A stretch of 64,000 nt of DNA from Paenibacillus sp. MSJ-34 (GTDB lineage Bacteria > Bacillota > Bacilli > Paenibacillales > Paenibacillaceae): the NCBI RefSeq assembly GCF_018918005.1, contig NZ_JAHLPR010000033.1, forward strand, positions 19,447 to 83,446. The letters are read 5' to 3'. The notes under the pieces are model-generated. The model did not search any database. It saw only the letters and a list, made by a program, of their open reading frames with translations, and was not told the DNA's origin. A program made the position numbers and the translations under genes. This document shows positions 1 through 8,402 of this stretch, piece after piece; position 1 is the stretch's first letter, and every line of letters begins with the position of its first letter.

Positions 1-1315
1 GACCGTATACGACTATATTCATATCGGGAACGCGCGTCCCGTCATCTTTTTTGATGTCGTGCGTCGTTATTTGCAGGCGATCGGATACGACGTCACTTAT
101 GTTTCGAATTTTACCGACGTCGACGATAAACTGATTCGGAAAGCGGAACAGACCGGATCGACCGTCCCCGAAGTGGCGGACAAATTCATCGCTGCCTTTT
201 ACGAAGACGTGGAAGCGCTGGGTGTGCGCCGGGCGGATCTGAATCCGCGCGTAACCGACAATATCGAGGAAATTATCGCCTTTATTCAAGATTTGGTCGA
301 CAAAGGCTACGCCTATGCGAAAGAAGGCGACGTTTTTTTTCGCACCTTGAAATTTGCAGAGTACGGGAAGCTGTCCCATCAAAATTTGGAGGAATTGCAA
401 TTCGGCGTACGGATCGAGGTAGACGAGCGCAAAGAAAATCCGGAAGACTTCGTCTTGTGGAAAGCTGCGAAACCGGGAGAAATTTATTGGCCCAGCCCGT
501 GGGGGAACGGCCGTCCCGGATGGCATATCGAATGCTCGGCGATGGCGCGCAAATATTTGGGGGATACTTTGGATATCCATGGCGGCGGCCAGGATCTGCA
601 GTTTCCGCATCACGAATGCGAGGTGGCCCAGTCCGAGGCGCTCACGGGCAAGACGTTTGCAAATTATTGGATGCACAACGGCTACATTAACATTAACAAC
701 GAAAAAATGTCGAAATCGCTCGGAAACGGCGTCATCGTGCACGATATGCGGGAACGAATCAAACCGGAAGTCCTCCGCTACTTCATGTTGTCGACGCATT
801 ACCGCAATCCGTTGAATTACAGCGACGAGACGATCGGGCAGGCGCGCAACAGTTTGGAGCGCATCGAGAATTGCATCGCCAATGTGCGGCATCGCCTGAA
901 AGCGGCGGTCGAACTGCCTGCGGGAGACGAATCCGAAGCGCTCGGCGCAAAGCTGGAATCGATCCGCAGGGAGTTCCATGCGAAGATGCAGGACGATTTC
1001 AACACGGCGGATGCGATTACCGCCTGGTTCGACCTCGTAAGCGAAGCGAATGTCTACATGCAGCATCCGGCCGTGCGCCTGTCGGATTTGGAGGCGATAT
1101 TGGCATTGTTCGCGGAAATGAACGATGTGCTCGGCCTGGTGAAGGAAGAGGAGCCGGAACTGCTTGACGAACAAATCGAACGGCTGATCGCGGAGCGGGC
1201 CGAAGCGCGCAAAGCGAAAAACTGGGCGCGCGCCGACGAAATTCGCGATTTGCTGGCAGCGGAAGGCATCGCGCTGGAGGATACGCCGCAAGGAATGCGT
1301 TGGCGCCGGAAATGA
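1..1315 (+). CDS. cysS: cysteinyl-tRNA synthetase, 5'-truncated by the window edge
   Basis: Charges tRNA-Cys with cysteine using ATP; cytoplasmic class I aminoacyl-tRNA synthetase. The reading frame is open from base 2, so the true start lies left of the window; a GTG at 59 is only an internal codon. The HIGH-type motif (HIGN) is at bases 20-31 and the KMSKS loop near base 705. The zinc-binding/cysteine-selecting residues are visible in HIECSAMA and FPHHECE. The C-terminal helical tRNA-binding part ends normally at the TGA. It heads the mrnC-rlmB-rae1-sigH gene string, the same order as in Bacillus subtilis. Identification is very secure. Confidence 0.98.
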   Translation, partial: TVYDYIHIGNARPVIFFDVVRRYLQAIGYDVTYVSNFTDVDDKLIRKAEQTGSTVPEVADKFIAAFYEDVEALGVRRADLNPRVTDNIEEIIAFIQDLVDKGYAYAKEGDVFFRTLKFAEYGKLSHQNLEELQFGVRIEVDERKENPEDFVLWKAAKPGEIYWPSPWGNGRPGWHIECSAMARKYLGDTLDIHGGGQDLQFPHHECEVAQSEALTGKTFANYWMHNGYININNEKMSKSLGNGVIVHDMRERIKPEVLRYFMLSTHYRNPLNYSDETIGQARNSLERIENCIANVRHRLKAAVELPAGDESEALGAKLESIRREFHAKMQDDFNTADAITAWFDLVSEANVYMQHPAVRLSDLEAILALFAEMNDVLGLVKEEEPELLDEQIERLIAERAEARKAKNWARADEIRDLLAAEGIALEDTPQGMRWRRK

Positions 1316-1342
1316 AGAGCGGAATGAAAGAAGGATACGGAT

Positions 1343-1828
1343 ATGGAGACAGATAAAACGGAGAATGCGGGAATAGATGAGAAGGCGGAAGCGGGTCCGG
1401 AATTCGACGATTTCCTGTTTCCGTATCCGCCCGCCAAAGAAGCGAAGCATATGAATCCGATTGTGCTGGCTTATATCGGTGATGCCATTTACGAAGTGGC
1501 GATCCGCCAGTACTTAATTTCCCGGCCGAATCATCGGCCGAACCATCTGCACCGCGGCGCGACGCAATTCGTTTCCGCGAAAGCGCAAAGCCGGTTGCTC
1601 CTGGTATGGCAGCCTTTGTTGACCGAGGAGGAGAAGGATGTCGTAAGGCAAGGACGCAACGCCAAATCCGGCAGCATCCCGAAGAACGCCAACGTGTCCG
1701 AATATCGGCTGGCTACGGCGTTTGAATGTCTGATCGGCTACTTGTACTACACGAAACGCTATGCGAGATTGCGCGAATTGCTCGGCGTCGCCATTGAAGC
1801 ATGCGTAACCGAAAGAGGGGTTAATTGA
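1343..1828 (+). CDS. mrnC: Mini-ribonuclease III (23S rRNA maturation)
   Basis: 161-residue RNase III-like nuclease that lacks the double-stranded RNA-binding domain; the family trims the 5' and 3' ends of pre-23S rRNA within the 50S precursor. The catalytic-fold signature LAYIGDAIYE (residues about 37-46) and the family motif GRNAKSGSIPKN are present. About 30 acidic residues precede the domain, giving a longer N-terminus than the roughly 143-residue Bacillus protein. A GAAGGAT ribosome site lies 6 nt before the ATG. Sits between cysS and rlmB, and its stop overlaps the rlmB start. Confidence 0.95.
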   Translation: METDKTENAGIDEKAEAGPEFDDFLFPYPPAKEAKHMNPIVLAYIGDAIYEVAIRQYLISRPNHRPNHLHRGATQFVSAKAQSRLLLVWQPLLTEEEKDVVRQGRNAKSGSIPKNANVSEYRLATAFECLIGYLYYTKRYARLRELLGVAIEACVTERGVN

Positions 1829-2574
1829 TGGAACAGGAATATATTGCCGGCAAGCACTCGGTAACGGAGGCGCTTCGTTCCGGCCGACCGATTCATAAAC
1901 TGTGGATTGCGGATACCGCGCAGAAGCATTTGGCGCAGCCGATCGCGGCGGAAGCGAAACGTCAGGGCATCGTCGTACAGAACGCCGACAAACGCAAGCT
2001 TGACCAGATGGTGCCGGGGGTCCAGCATCAAGGCGTTGTGGCGCAAGTAGCGGCGTACGGTTACGCCGAGGTCGACGACTTGCTCGCGGCGGCCGCGGAA
2101 CGGGGGGAACCGCCTTTTCTATTGCTGTTGGACGAAATCGAAGATCCTCATAATCTCGGGTCGATTCTGCGAACGGCGGATTGCACCGGCGTGCACGGCG
2201 TCATTATTCCGAAGCGCCGCTCCGTCGGCTTAACGGCGACCGTCTCCAAAACGTCGGCCGGCGCCGTCGAATATGTGCCGGTAGCGCGCGTAACGAATTT
2301 GGCGCAGACGATCGACCAACTGAAAAAGCAAGGATTGTGGATCGTCGGCACCGACGTTTCCGGAGATCAGGAGTTGTACGGATCGGCGCAGTTCAATATG
2401 CCGATCGCTTTGGTGATCGGGAATGAGAACAAAGGCATGGGACGGCTCATTAAGGAAAAATGCGATTTTCTCGTCAAGCTGCCGATGGTCGGACGAATCA
2501 ACTCGCTTAACGCTTCCGTAGCGGCCGGGATTTTTATGTACGAGGTATTGCGCCAACGCCGCGGCTTACAATAA
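1828..2574 (+). CDS. rlmB: 23S rRNA (guanosine-2'-O-)-methyltransferase RlmB/TrmH family
   Basis: SPOUT-class (trefoil-knot) methyltransferase, 248 residues, expected to 2'-O-methylate a guanosine in 23S rRNA using SAM. An N-terminal SpoU substrate-binding domain (residues 3-75) is followed by the knotted domain carrying the family motifs DEIEDPHNLGSILRTAD, ALVIGNENKGM and GRINSLNASVAAGI. The ATG at 1828 overlaps the mrnC stop as TGATG and has an AGAGGGG ribosome site at proper spacing; the TTG one codon earlier is less suitable. Translational coupling to mrnC is likely. Confidence 0.95.
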   Translation: MEQEYIAGKHSVTEALRSGRPIHKLWIADTAQKHLAQPIAAEAKRQGIVVQNADKRKLDQMVPGVQHQGVVAQVAAYGYAEVDDLLAAAAERGEPPFLLLLDEIEDPHNLGSILRTADCTGVHGVIIPKRRSVGLTATVSKTSAGAVEYVPVARVTNLAQTIDQLKKQGLWIVGTDVSGDQELYGSAQFNMPIALVIGNENKGMGRLIKEKCDFLVKLPMVGRINSLNASVAAGIFMYEVLRQRRGLQ

Positions 2575-2578
2575 CCGA

Positions 2579-3103
2579 ATGTCCGATGTAAGAGACGTTC
2601 TTCTGGTGGACGGATACAACATGATCGGCTCTTGGCCGGAGCTGGTCGAATTGGCGCGGATCAGCTTGCAGGACGCGAGAGACCGTTTGCTGGAACGGTT
2701 GGCTGAGTATCAAGCCTTTTCCGGCAGAAGGGTGATCGTTGTGTTCGACGCTTATAAAGTGCCCGGGCTTGGCGCGTCTTACGTACAAAGCAAGGTGGAA
2801 ATCCATTTCACAAAAGAGAAGGAAACGGCGGACGAATGCATTGAACGCTTCGTTCGCGAACTGTCCCGCCGCCGAAGGCAAATCTATGTGGCTACCTCCG
2901 ATTCGGTCGAGCAGCATGTCGCTTTCGGCCAAGGGGCGCTTCGCGTATCGGCGCGGGAATTGTCGATTGAAATCGAACAAAGTCGCAAAGAAGTCAAAGG
3001 CATGATCGAACGGGACGGCGCCGTTTCGCACAAAAATCCGCTTGCCGGCAAATTAAGCCCCGACATTCGCAATTTGTTCGAAAAATGGCGGCGCGGACAA
3101 TAA
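2579..3103 (+). CDS. rae1: NYN-domain ribosome-associated endoribonuclease (Rae1/YacP)
   Basis: 174-residue NYN (PIN-like) nuclease. The Bacillus homologue Rae1/YacP cuts mRNA in the ribosomal A site in a translation-dependent way. The acidic active-site residues are seen in LLVDGYNMIGSW near the N-terminus, VIVVFDAYKV, and the later ETADECIERFV and YVATSDSVEQ segments. Starts 5 nt after the rlmB stop, so it is probably co-transcribed with cysS-mrnC-rlmB. The length matches the family. Confidence 0.93.
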   Translation: MSDVRDVLLVDGYNMIGSWPELVELARISLQDARDRLLERLAEYQAFSGRRVIVVFDAYKVPGLGASYVQSKVEIHFTKEKETADECIERFVRELSRRRRQIYVATSDSVEQHVAFGQGALRVSARELSIEIEQSRKEVKGMIERDGAVSHKNPLAGKLSPDIRNLFEKWRRGQ

Positions 3104-3192
3104 ACCGGCCCACTTCGAAACATTGGCAAACGGCGAGCACTTGTATTTTTTTGCAATTATGTTATTCGCAAACGATTTTGGATGCGCCGCGG

Positions 3193-3221
3193 TTGACGAT
3201 GCAGGTGACATAATATATACT
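3193..3221 (+). promoter_or_regulatory. SigA-type promoter of sigH
   Basis: TTGACG (3193-3198), a 17-nt spacer and TATACT (3216-3221) match the vegetative consensus at 10 of 12 positions. It lies 55 nt upstream of the chosen sigH start. The same position in Bacillus carries the SigA, AbrB-repressed sigH promoter, but I see no recognisable AbrB motif because AbrB sites lack a simple consensus. Confidence 0.75.
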
Positions 3222-3276
3222 GAGTCTATATTTGATAGAGTAACGGGAGTACGTGTTGCTGGCCGGAGGGATTGTG

Positions 3277-3927
3277 GTGAGTGTCGACCTCAAAGATTTG
3301 AGAATGTTCGAGTATGACATCAAAACAGACGAAGACATCGTTGAAGCCGTCCGCGAAGGCGACAGTGAAGCATTGGAGTACTTGATCAACAAGTACCGTA
3401 ATTTTGTGCGCGCAAAAGCTCGTTCCTATTTTTTGATAGGCGCAGACCGGGAAGATATTATTCAAGAAGGTATGATAGGTTTATATAAATCGATTCGCGA
3501 TTTCAAAGGGGACAAGCTCGCTTCGTTCAAGGCGTTTGCCGAACTGTGCATTACGCGCCAGATTATTACGGCGATCAAGACGGCGACGCGCCAGAAGCAT
3601 ATTCCTCTGAACTCCTACGTTTCGCTGGACAAGCCGATTTATGACGAAGATTCCGACCGTACCTTGCTCGATATCATTTGCGGTTCCCGCGTTTCCGATC
3701 CGGAAGAGCTCATCATCAATCAAGAAGAATTCGTCGGGCTTGAAGACAAGATGTCGGAAATATTGAGCGATCTCGAACGCAAAGTATTGATGCTGTATCT
3801 AGACGGTCGTTCGTATCAGGAAATTGCCGTCGATTTGAACCGCCATGTGAAATCGATAGACAATGCGCTGCAGCGGGTGAAGCGTAAGCTGGAGCGATAT
3901 TTGGAAGTGCGAGATTTAGGCATTTAA
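3277..3927 (+). CDS. sigH: RNA polymerase sigma-H factor (early stationary phase/sporulation)
   Basis: 216-residue sigma-70 family factor that directs transition-state and early sporulation transcription. Region 2 (about residues 20-95) contains the conserved RSYFLIGADREDIIQEG and GLYKSIRDF segments, and region 4 has the helix-turn-helix ending NRHVKSIDNALQRVKRK. GTG 3277 is chosen because GGAGGG (3265-3270) sits 6 nt before it and because the length then matches the 218-residue Bacillus SigH; an in-frame GTG at 3253 would add eight residues without a ribosome site. Followed by a terminator. Confidence 0.95.
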   Translation: MSVDLKDLRMFEYDIKTDEDIVEAVREGDSEALEYLINKYRNFVRAKARSYFLIGADREDIIQEGMIGLYKSIRDFKGDKLASFKAFAELCITRQIITAIKTATRQKHIPLNSYVSLDKPIYDEDSDRTLLDIICGSRVSDPEELIINQEEFVGLEDKMSEILSDLERKVLMLYLDGRSYQEIAVDLNRHVKSIDNALQRVKRKLERYLEVRDLGI

Positions 3928-3961
3928 TGCCTTTTTGGTATGTATAACGTTGAAAATAATC

Positions 3962-4008
3962 AGGCTCTTATGCTGCGATACCGCAATGTAAGGGCCTTTA
4001 TTTATTAA
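3962..4008 (+). terminator. Rho-independent terminator after sigH
   Basis: An inverted repeat of 9 bp (one G-U pair) at 3962-3970/3989-3997, with a further inner TGCG/CGCA stem, is followed by a T-rich run. It separates sigH from the rpmG-secE-nusG operon. Confidence 0.8.
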
Positions 4009-4371
4009 TATTAGGCAGAACTGACGTTCTCGGAACGTATATTCCTATCATACCTTAAAACATGGCGTTTTGACAAGAGCTTTTTCCCGCTCAGGCGCGG
4101 CAAACGTTTATCTTTGGGGATGTTTACCTATAATGGAAGTAGAAGAGCGGACCGGTAAAGGCAAAAACAGCGCAGGAAGCGACGCGAAGCATCTTCCCGA
4201 TGCGGTTTTCATTGACATCAACTGCCCCTTATGATAAAGTGTTTTAGGTAGCCCTAAATATGCGTACGATTTTTAGGATCATTATAGACGATTCTTAATG
4301 ATTTTTTTTCAATTCCATCCAAAGGATTGAAACAAGGTCTACTTAGAGGATGTCTTCGGGAGGTGCACATC
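4009..4371 (+). promoter_or_regulatory. upstream region and promoter of rpmG-secE-nusG
   Basis: This gene-free stretch carries a good vegetative promoter: TTGACA at 4212-4217, 17-nt spacer, TAAAGT at 4235-4240. A TATAAT at 4129-4134 has no convincing -35 partner. The remaining bases show no ORF with a ribosome site and no repeat that I recognise. Confidence 0.6.
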
Positions 4372-4521
4372 ATGCGGGTAATTATTACGTTGGCTTGTAC
4401 GAACTGTAAGCAAAGAAACTATACGACAAGCAAAAACAAGCGAAATCACCCCGACCGCATGGAGATGAAGAAATATTGCAAGTTTTGTAACGAGCAGACT
4501 TCTCATCGCGAAACAAGATAG
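4372..4521 (+). CDS. rpmG: 50S ribosomal protein L33 (zinc-binding form)
   Basis: 49-residue ribosomal protein of the large subunit E-site region. Two CxxC pairs (ACTNC and YCKFC) mark the zinc-binding C+ paralogue. The ATG at 4372 has GGGAGGTG at correct spacing; an in-frame upstream ATG at 4327 lacks a site and would add a tail foreign to the family. Neighbour order rpmG-secE-nusG is standard for Firmicutes. Confidence 0.96.
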   Translation: MRVIITLACTNCKQRNYTTSKNKRNHPDRMEMKKYCKFCNEQTSHRETR

Positions 4522-4538
4522 TTTTTGGAGGTGTAGTC

Positions 4539-4748
4539 GTGTCTTTCATCGGAAATGTAAAGCGTAGCTTTGGATCCTTTTTTTCCTTTATCGCCGAAAG
4601 CTGGGCCGAGCTTAAAAAGGTTCGCTGGCCAAATCGTAAAGAGTTGACAAGCTATACAATCGTCGTTGTTTGCACGGTTCTGTTTGTCACGATTTATTTT
4701 TGGATTCTCGATATCGGCATTTCTTCTATTGTCGAAGCGATCATTTAA
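4539..4748 (+). CDS. secE: preprotein translocase subunit SecE
   Basis: 69-residue single-span membrane protein of the SecYEG export channel. The amphipathic motif ELKKVRWPNRKEL is followed by one transmembrane helix (about residues 37-58). A GTG start with TTGGAGGTG upstream is used. It lies between rpmG and nusG, the usual arrangement. Confidence 0.96.
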   Translation: MSFIGNVKRSFGSFFSFIAESWAELKKVRWPNRKELTSYTIVVVCTVLFVTIYFWILDIGISSIVEAII

Positions 4749-4787
4749 GAAGGGCCCTAGCCAAGATGGGTACCAAGGTGGATTAAG

Positions 4788-5321
4788 ATGGAAAAAAGAT
4801 GGTATGTCGTTCATACCTATTCCGGGTATGAAAACAAAGTAAAAGCCAATTTGGAAAAACGCGTCGAATCGATGGATATGAAGGATAAGATATTTCGGGT
4901 TCTTGTTCCGATGGAAGAAGAAGTGGTGAACAAAGACGGGAAGAAGAAAACCGTCATGCGCAAGGTTTACCCCGGCTATGTCTTGGTCGAAATGATCCAA
5001 ACCGATGATTCTTGGTATGTTGTACGCAATACGCCGGGTGTTACGGGATTCGTCGGTTCCACAGGATCCGGTTCCAAGCCGACGCCTTTGCTGCCTGAAG
5101 AAGTGGATCAAATTCTGAAGCACATGGGTATGGAGGAGCCGAAGCCGAAAATCGAATTCGATTTGAAGGAATCGGTGCGTATCAAAGTGGGTCCATTTGC
5201 GAACTTTGTCGGATCGGTCGAGGAAATTTTGATCGATAAGAGCAAACTGAAGGTTCACGTCAACATGTTTGGGCGAGAAACCCCGCTCGAGTTGGATTAT
5301 ACTCAAGTGGAGAAGATTTAA
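4788..5321 (+). CDS. nusG: transcription termination/antitermination factor NusG
   Basis: 177-residue transcription elongation factor. The N-terminal NGN domain (1-115; RWYVVHTYSGYE, KVYPGYVLVEM) binds the RNA polymerase clamp; the KOW domain (about 125-177; VRIKVGPFANFVGSV) contacts ribosome or Rho. The length equals that of Bacillus NusG. No deviation from family is evident. Confidence 0.97.
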   Translation: MEKRWYVVHTYSGYENKVKANLEKRVESMDMKDKIFRVLVPMEEEVVNKDGKKKTVMRKVYPGYVLVEMIQTDDSWYVVRNTPGVTGFVGSTGSGSKPTPLLPEEVDQILKHMGMEEPKPKIEFDLKESVRIKVGPFANFVGSVEEILIDKSKLKVHVNMFGRETPLELDYTQVEKI

Positions 5322-5343
5322 TAGATATCTTTGATGGTTTCTT

Positions 5344-5371
5344 GTGGGAGGGAATCATTCCCGTCTACCAC
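5344..5371 (+). promoter_or_regulatory. L1-binding-site mimic in the rplK leader
   Basis: GTGGGAGG opens and ACCAC closes a hairpin with inner GGGAAT/ATTCCC pairing, 26 nt before the rplK GTG. The GUGGGAGG...UACCAC pairing copies the helix 76 base of 23S rRNA to which protein L1 binds, so this is very probably the operator for L1 autogenous translational control of rplK-rplA. Confidence 0.75.
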
Positions 5372-5396
5372 ATTATCGGGCAAGGAGGTGTTTTAC

Positions 5397-5822
5397 GTGG
5401 CGAAAAAAGTGATTAAAATGGTAAAACTGCAAATTCCTGCAGGGAAAGCGAATCCGGCACCACCGGTAGGTCCGGCTTTGGGTCAAGCGGGTGTCAACAT
5501 CATGGCATTCTGTAAAGAATTCAACGCCAGAACGGCCGATCAAGCGGGATTGATCATTCCGGTTGAAATTACGGTGTTCGAGGATCGTTCTTTCACGTTT
5601 ATTACCAAAACTCCTCCGGCTGCAGTATTGCTTCGCGTTGCTGCAAAAATCGAAAAAGGTTCCGGAGAGCCGAATAAGAAAAAAGTTGCAACTGTAAAAC
5701 GCGCGAAAGTTCGCGAAATTGCAGAGCAAAAAATGGCCGATTTGAACGCTGCATCCGTTGAGGCTGCTATGCGTATGGTCGAAGGCACTGCCCGCAGCAT
5801 GGGCGTAACGATCGAAGACTAA
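5397..5822 (+). CDS. rplK: 50S ribosomal protein L11
   Basis: 141-residue protein of the GTPase-associated centre, binding 23S rRNA helices 43-44. The N-terminal [20 protein letters not shown] is diagnostic. The GTG start at 5397 follows CAAGGAGGTG; an in-frame ATG at 5331 would translate the leader hairpin and is rejected. Thiopeptide-target prolines in the N-terminal domain are of the wild-type form. Confidence 0.97.
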   Translation: MAKKVIKMVKLQIPAGKANPAPPVGPALGQAGVNIMAFCKEFNARTADQAGLIIPVEITVFEDRSFTFITKTPPAAVLLRVAAKIEKGSGEPNKKKVATVKRAKVREIAEQKMADLNAASVEAAMRMVEGTARSMGVTIED

Positions 5823-5944
5823 TTGCGTCTTCGTAGCAATGCGACGGCATAGGCGTCGCATGTTCGCGACTTGCTTCGCAAGCGCGTAAGTCACAGCACT
5901 CTCGTGTGCTGCGAATGTTTGCGATTTGCTTCGCAAACGCACCA
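5823..5944 (+). repeat. paired TTGCTTCGCAA hairpins between rplK and rplA
   Basis: Two near-identical stem-loops occur about 50 nt apart: GCGACTTGCTTCGCAAGCGC near 5865 and GCGATTTGCTTCGCAAACGC near 5919. Between them lies a GCAGCACAC-type inverted repeat. They precede the second L1 site. They could be processing or stability elements; no ORF is present. Confidence 0.6.
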
Positions 5945-5970
5945 GTGGGAGGAATTTCCGCTAATACCAC
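5945..5970 (+). promoter_or_regulatory. second L1-binding-site mimic, before rplA
   Basis: GTGGGAGGAA pairs with TTCC...TACCAC to form the same motif as at 5344-5371. It ends 16 nt before the rplA ATG, immediately ahead of the GAAGGAGG ribosome site, so bound L1 could block its own translation directly. Confidence 0.75.
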
Positions 5971-5986
5971 GAAGGAGGAATCGTAC

Positions 5987-6679
5987 ATGGCGAAACACGG
6001 TAAAAAATATGTAGAAGCCGCGAAGCTGATCGACAGCGAAGCGACATATGAGCCATTGGAAGCCATTGAATTGGTGAAAAAGGCATCGACTGCAAAGTTC
6101 GACGAAACCGTTGAAGTTGCTGTTCGTTTGGGCGTAGACCCTCGTAAACAAGACCAAGCGGTTCGCGGTGTTGTTGTCCTTCCGCACGGAACGGGCAAAA
6201 CAAAACGCGTGCTTGTATTTGCAAAAGGTGACAAAGCGAAAGAAGCGGAAGCGGCTGGCGCGGATTTTGTCGGCGATCAAGATATGATCAACAAAATTCA
6301 ACAAGGCTGGTTCGATTTCGATGTCTGCGTAGCGACACCGGATATGATGAGCGAAGTAGGTAAATTGGGCCGTCTGCTCGGCGGTAAAGGCCTGATGCCG
6401 AATCCGAAAGCCGGAACGGTTACTTTCGACGTTGCCAAAGCGGTTCAAGAGATCAAAGCGGGTAAAATCGAATACCGTCTGGACAAAGCGGGTCAAATTC
6501 ACGCGCCGATCGGCAAAGTGTCTTTTGACGCAGAGAAATTGAACGAGAACTTGAAATCGTTGATCGATGCGTTGAACAGAGCGAAACCGGCGGCAGCCAA
6601 AGGCGTATACTTGAAGAACATTTCCGTTTCTTCGACGATGGGCCCTGGCGCACGCGTGAACGCAGCCGTTTACAGATAA
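5987..6679 (+). CDS. rplA: 50S ribosomal protein L1
   Basis: 230-residue L1-stalk protein that binds 23S rRNA helices 76-78 and is normally the translational repressor of its own operon. Family motifs [14 protein letters not shown] and [13 protein letters not shown] are present. The ATG at 5987 has GAAGGAGG at ideal spacing; an earlier in-frame ATG at 5906 lies in the leader. Two candidate L1 target sites upstream support autoregulation. Confidence 0.97.
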   Translation: MAKHGKKYVEAAKLIDSEATYEPLEAIELVKKASTAKFDETVEVAVRLGVDPRKQDQAVRGVVVLPHGTGKTKRVLVFAKGDKAKEAEAAGADFVGDQDMINKIQQGWFDFDVCVATPDMMSEVGKLGRLLGGKGLMPNPKAGTVTFDVAKAVQEIKAGKIEYRLDKAGQIHAPIGKVSFDAEKLNENLKSLIDALNRAKPAAAKGVYLKNISVSSTMGPGARVNAAVYR

Positions 6680-6730
6680 GACGCCTGACGCCGCTACTGA
6701 CGCGAATATGCGGAAGTTGCATGCATGTCG

Positions 6731-6759
6731 TTGACATGATCGTCAAAGCGTGGTATTCT
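6731..6759 (+). promoter_or_regulatory. promoter of rplJL
   Basis: TTGACA (6731-6736), 17-nt spacer, TATTCT (6754-6759) with an extended -10 TGG just before it. It allows rplJ-rplL to be transcribed apart from rplKA, and it feeds the L10 leader that follows. Confidence 0.75.
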
Positions 6760-6784
6760 GTGAAAGTTGCGATATGCGTTGCAT

Positions 6785-6950
6785 TGCAACCGACCTATAA
6801 AGTTGAATATGCTTACCGTAGACAGTAGGTGCCTTAGCAGGCTTAATTTCCTACCGAGGTGTTGTGATATAGAATGTATCGGTTATTTACACATCGTTGT
6901 AATCCAATACAGTACGTCATGCCTTCGTAGATGCTACGGAGGCTTTTTTG
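6785..6950 (+). promoter_or_regulatory. ribosomal protein L10 leader with attenuator
   Basis: Matches the Firmicute L10 leader in position and in core features: the CCGTAGACAGTAGG...CCTACCGAGGTG hairpin (about 6816-6861) and a downstream terminator stem GCCTTCGTAG/CTACGGAGGC (6921-6943) followed by TTTTTT. The L10-(L7/L12)4 complex binding the upstream domain is known to favour termination, so excess L10 shuts off rplJL. This explains most of the 376-nt gap. Confidence 0.85.
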
Positions 6951-7055
6951 ATGCCATAGCATGCGGGCGGGAATTCAACATAGGACAAGGTCGCTCATAA
7001 GGGATGTGCGTCGTCAGACGTTAGTGTAGACGAATTTTTATAGGAGGTGTACAGT

Positions 7056-7559
7056 GTGGCAAACGCAAAAGTGATTGAGGCGAAACAACAAGCTGTCCAA
7101 GAGATTACGACAAAATTGCAAGAGAGCGCAACGACGGTTGTAGCCGACTACCGCGGATTGAACGTAGCGCAAGTTACGGAACTCCGCAAACAGCTTCGCG
7201 AAGCGGGCATCGAGTTTGAAGTATTGAAGAACTCGCTCGTTCGCCGCGCAACGGCGCAAGCGGAATTGACGGAACTTGACGAAGTATTGACTGGACCGAC
7301 TGCGGTCGCGTTCAGCCGTGAGGATGCGGTAGCTCCTGCGAAAATTTTAAACGAATTTGCGAAGAAAAATGACGCATTGAAAATTAAAGGTGGCGTCGTT
7401 GAAGGCCGCGTTGTCGACGTAGCGCAAATTAAAGCGCTGGCTGATCTTCCTTCCAGAGAAGGTCTCCTGTCCATGTTGCTCAGCGTGCTTCAAGCTCCTG
7501 TTCGCAACTTCGCGCTTGCGGTTAAAGCCGTCGGCGAAAAGCAAGAAGAAACGGCTTAA
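7056..7559 (+). CDS. rplJ: 50S ribosomal protein L10
   Basis: 167-residue stalk base protein; the N-terminal domain binds 23S rRNA and the C-terminal helix carries L7/L12 dimers. [19 protein letters not shown] is typical. GTG 7056 is chosen because GGAGGTG lies 8 nt upstream; the in-frame GTG at 7047 overlaps that ribosome site. Product is the probable ligand of the preceding L10 leader. Confidence 0.96.
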   Translation: MANAKVIEAKQQAVQEITTKLQESATTVVADYRGLNVAQVTELRKQLREAGIEFEVLKNSLVRRATAQAELTELDEVLTGPTAVAFSREDAVAPAKILNEFAKKNDALKIKGGVVEGRVVDVAQIKALADLPSREGLLSMLLSVLQAPVRNFALAVKAVGEKQEETA

Positions 7560-7631
7560 GACGAGAGAACGGGTGATCCCGCTCGTCTCGTAAAGACGAA
7601 TCAATACTATTAAAAATATGGAGGTTCAATC

Positions 7632-7997
7632 ATGAGTAAAGAACAAATCTTAGAAGCAATTAAAGGCATGACTGTATTGGAATTGAACGATCTCGTTAAA
7701 GCGATCGAAGAAGAATTCGGCGTAACGGCTGCTGCTCCTGTAGCGGTTGTAGCCGGTGGCGGCGGCGGCGCTGAAGCTGCTGAGCAATCGGAATTCGACG
7801 TTATCCTGGCAAGCGCAGGCGCGTCCAAAATCAACGTTATCAAAGTCGTTCGCGAAATTACGGGCCTCGGCTTGAAAGAAGCGAAAGACCTCGTAGACAA
7901 CGCACCGAAGCCGCTTAAAGAAAAAGTAAGCAAAGAAGAAGCGGAAGCAGTGAAAGCGAAACTTGAAGAAGCAGGCGCAACTGTCGAAGTGAAATAA
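7632..7997 (+). CDS. rplL: 50S ribosomal protein L7/L12
   Basis: 121-residue acidic stalk protein recruiting translational GTPases. The N-terminal dimerisation domain, the flexible Ala/Gly hinge ([15 protein letters not shown]) and the C-terminal factor-binding domain with [16 protein letters not shown] are all present. Preceded by TATGGAGGTTC. A strong terminator follows. Confidence 0.97.
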   Translation: MSKEQILEAIKGMTVLELNDLVKAIEEEFGVTAAAPVAVVAGGGGGAEAAEQSEFDVILASAGASKINVIKVVREITGLGLKEAKDLVDNAPKPLKEKVSKEEAEAVKAKLEEAGATVEVK

Positions 7998-8013
7998 TAT
8001 TGCTTCAACTGCC

Positions 8014-8050
8014 GAAACCCCTTGAAGATCTTTCAAGGGGTTTCTTTATT
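8014..8050 (+). terminator. Rho-independent terminator after rplL
   Basis: GAAACCCCTTGAA and TTCAAGGGGTTTC form a 13-bp perfect stem with a 5-nt loop (8014-8044), followed by TTTATT. This ends the rplJL transcript. Confidence 0.93.
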
Positions 8051-8076
8051 CCCGGGAAGGGCCCGGTCACTCAACA

Positions 8077-8275
8077 ATTAACGGTTTTTCAAGGTCTTAT
8101 TTTTGGAATTACAGTCGATATTTCGAAATTAACGGATTTTCGAACCGTTAACATGTCGCGATCGGCCTGAGAAATGCTTGTTATTGTGAATTGCGGCAAA
8201 ATAGAGCCCTCAAAATCCGCTAACTCAGCCAAAACAGCGTTTTTGGACAAAATAAGGCCTCCAAAGTCTGTTAAC
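8077..8275. repeat. 51-bp periodic intergenic repeat
   Basis: Direct repeats recur exactly 51 bp apart: ATTAACGG at 8077 and 8128, and a CAAAATA...GTCC/TCCGCTAAC-type block at 8197 and 8248, each ending in a (C/G)TAAC word at 8219 and 8270. On the minus strand this reads as GTTARC-led units. The period is 17 codons, so the minus strand stays open over about 80 codons with a repeated L-x-DF-x-G motif, but it has no ribosome site and I regard it as non-coding repeat. Confidence 0.65.
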
Positions 8276-8402
8276 CTATGCATCATCCCTTTTGGAATGA
8301 TCGGATTGTAACGCAGTACAATATTCAATGCAAAGCTAATGGCCTAGGGAGAAATAACTGCGATTAGAGTCAATTTCACGATTGGCCACCGTTGATGCAA
8401 CA

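Noticed and set aside
4070..4098. TTGACA at 4070 as a promoter for rpmG
   Set aside because: No acceptable -10 at 16-18 nt; the pair at 4212/4235 is better.
8089..8328. 79-codon minus-strand ORF with repeated LxDFxG motif
   Set aside because: Frame is kept open by the 51-bp repeat; no ribosome site. Left as repeat, though noted as a finding.
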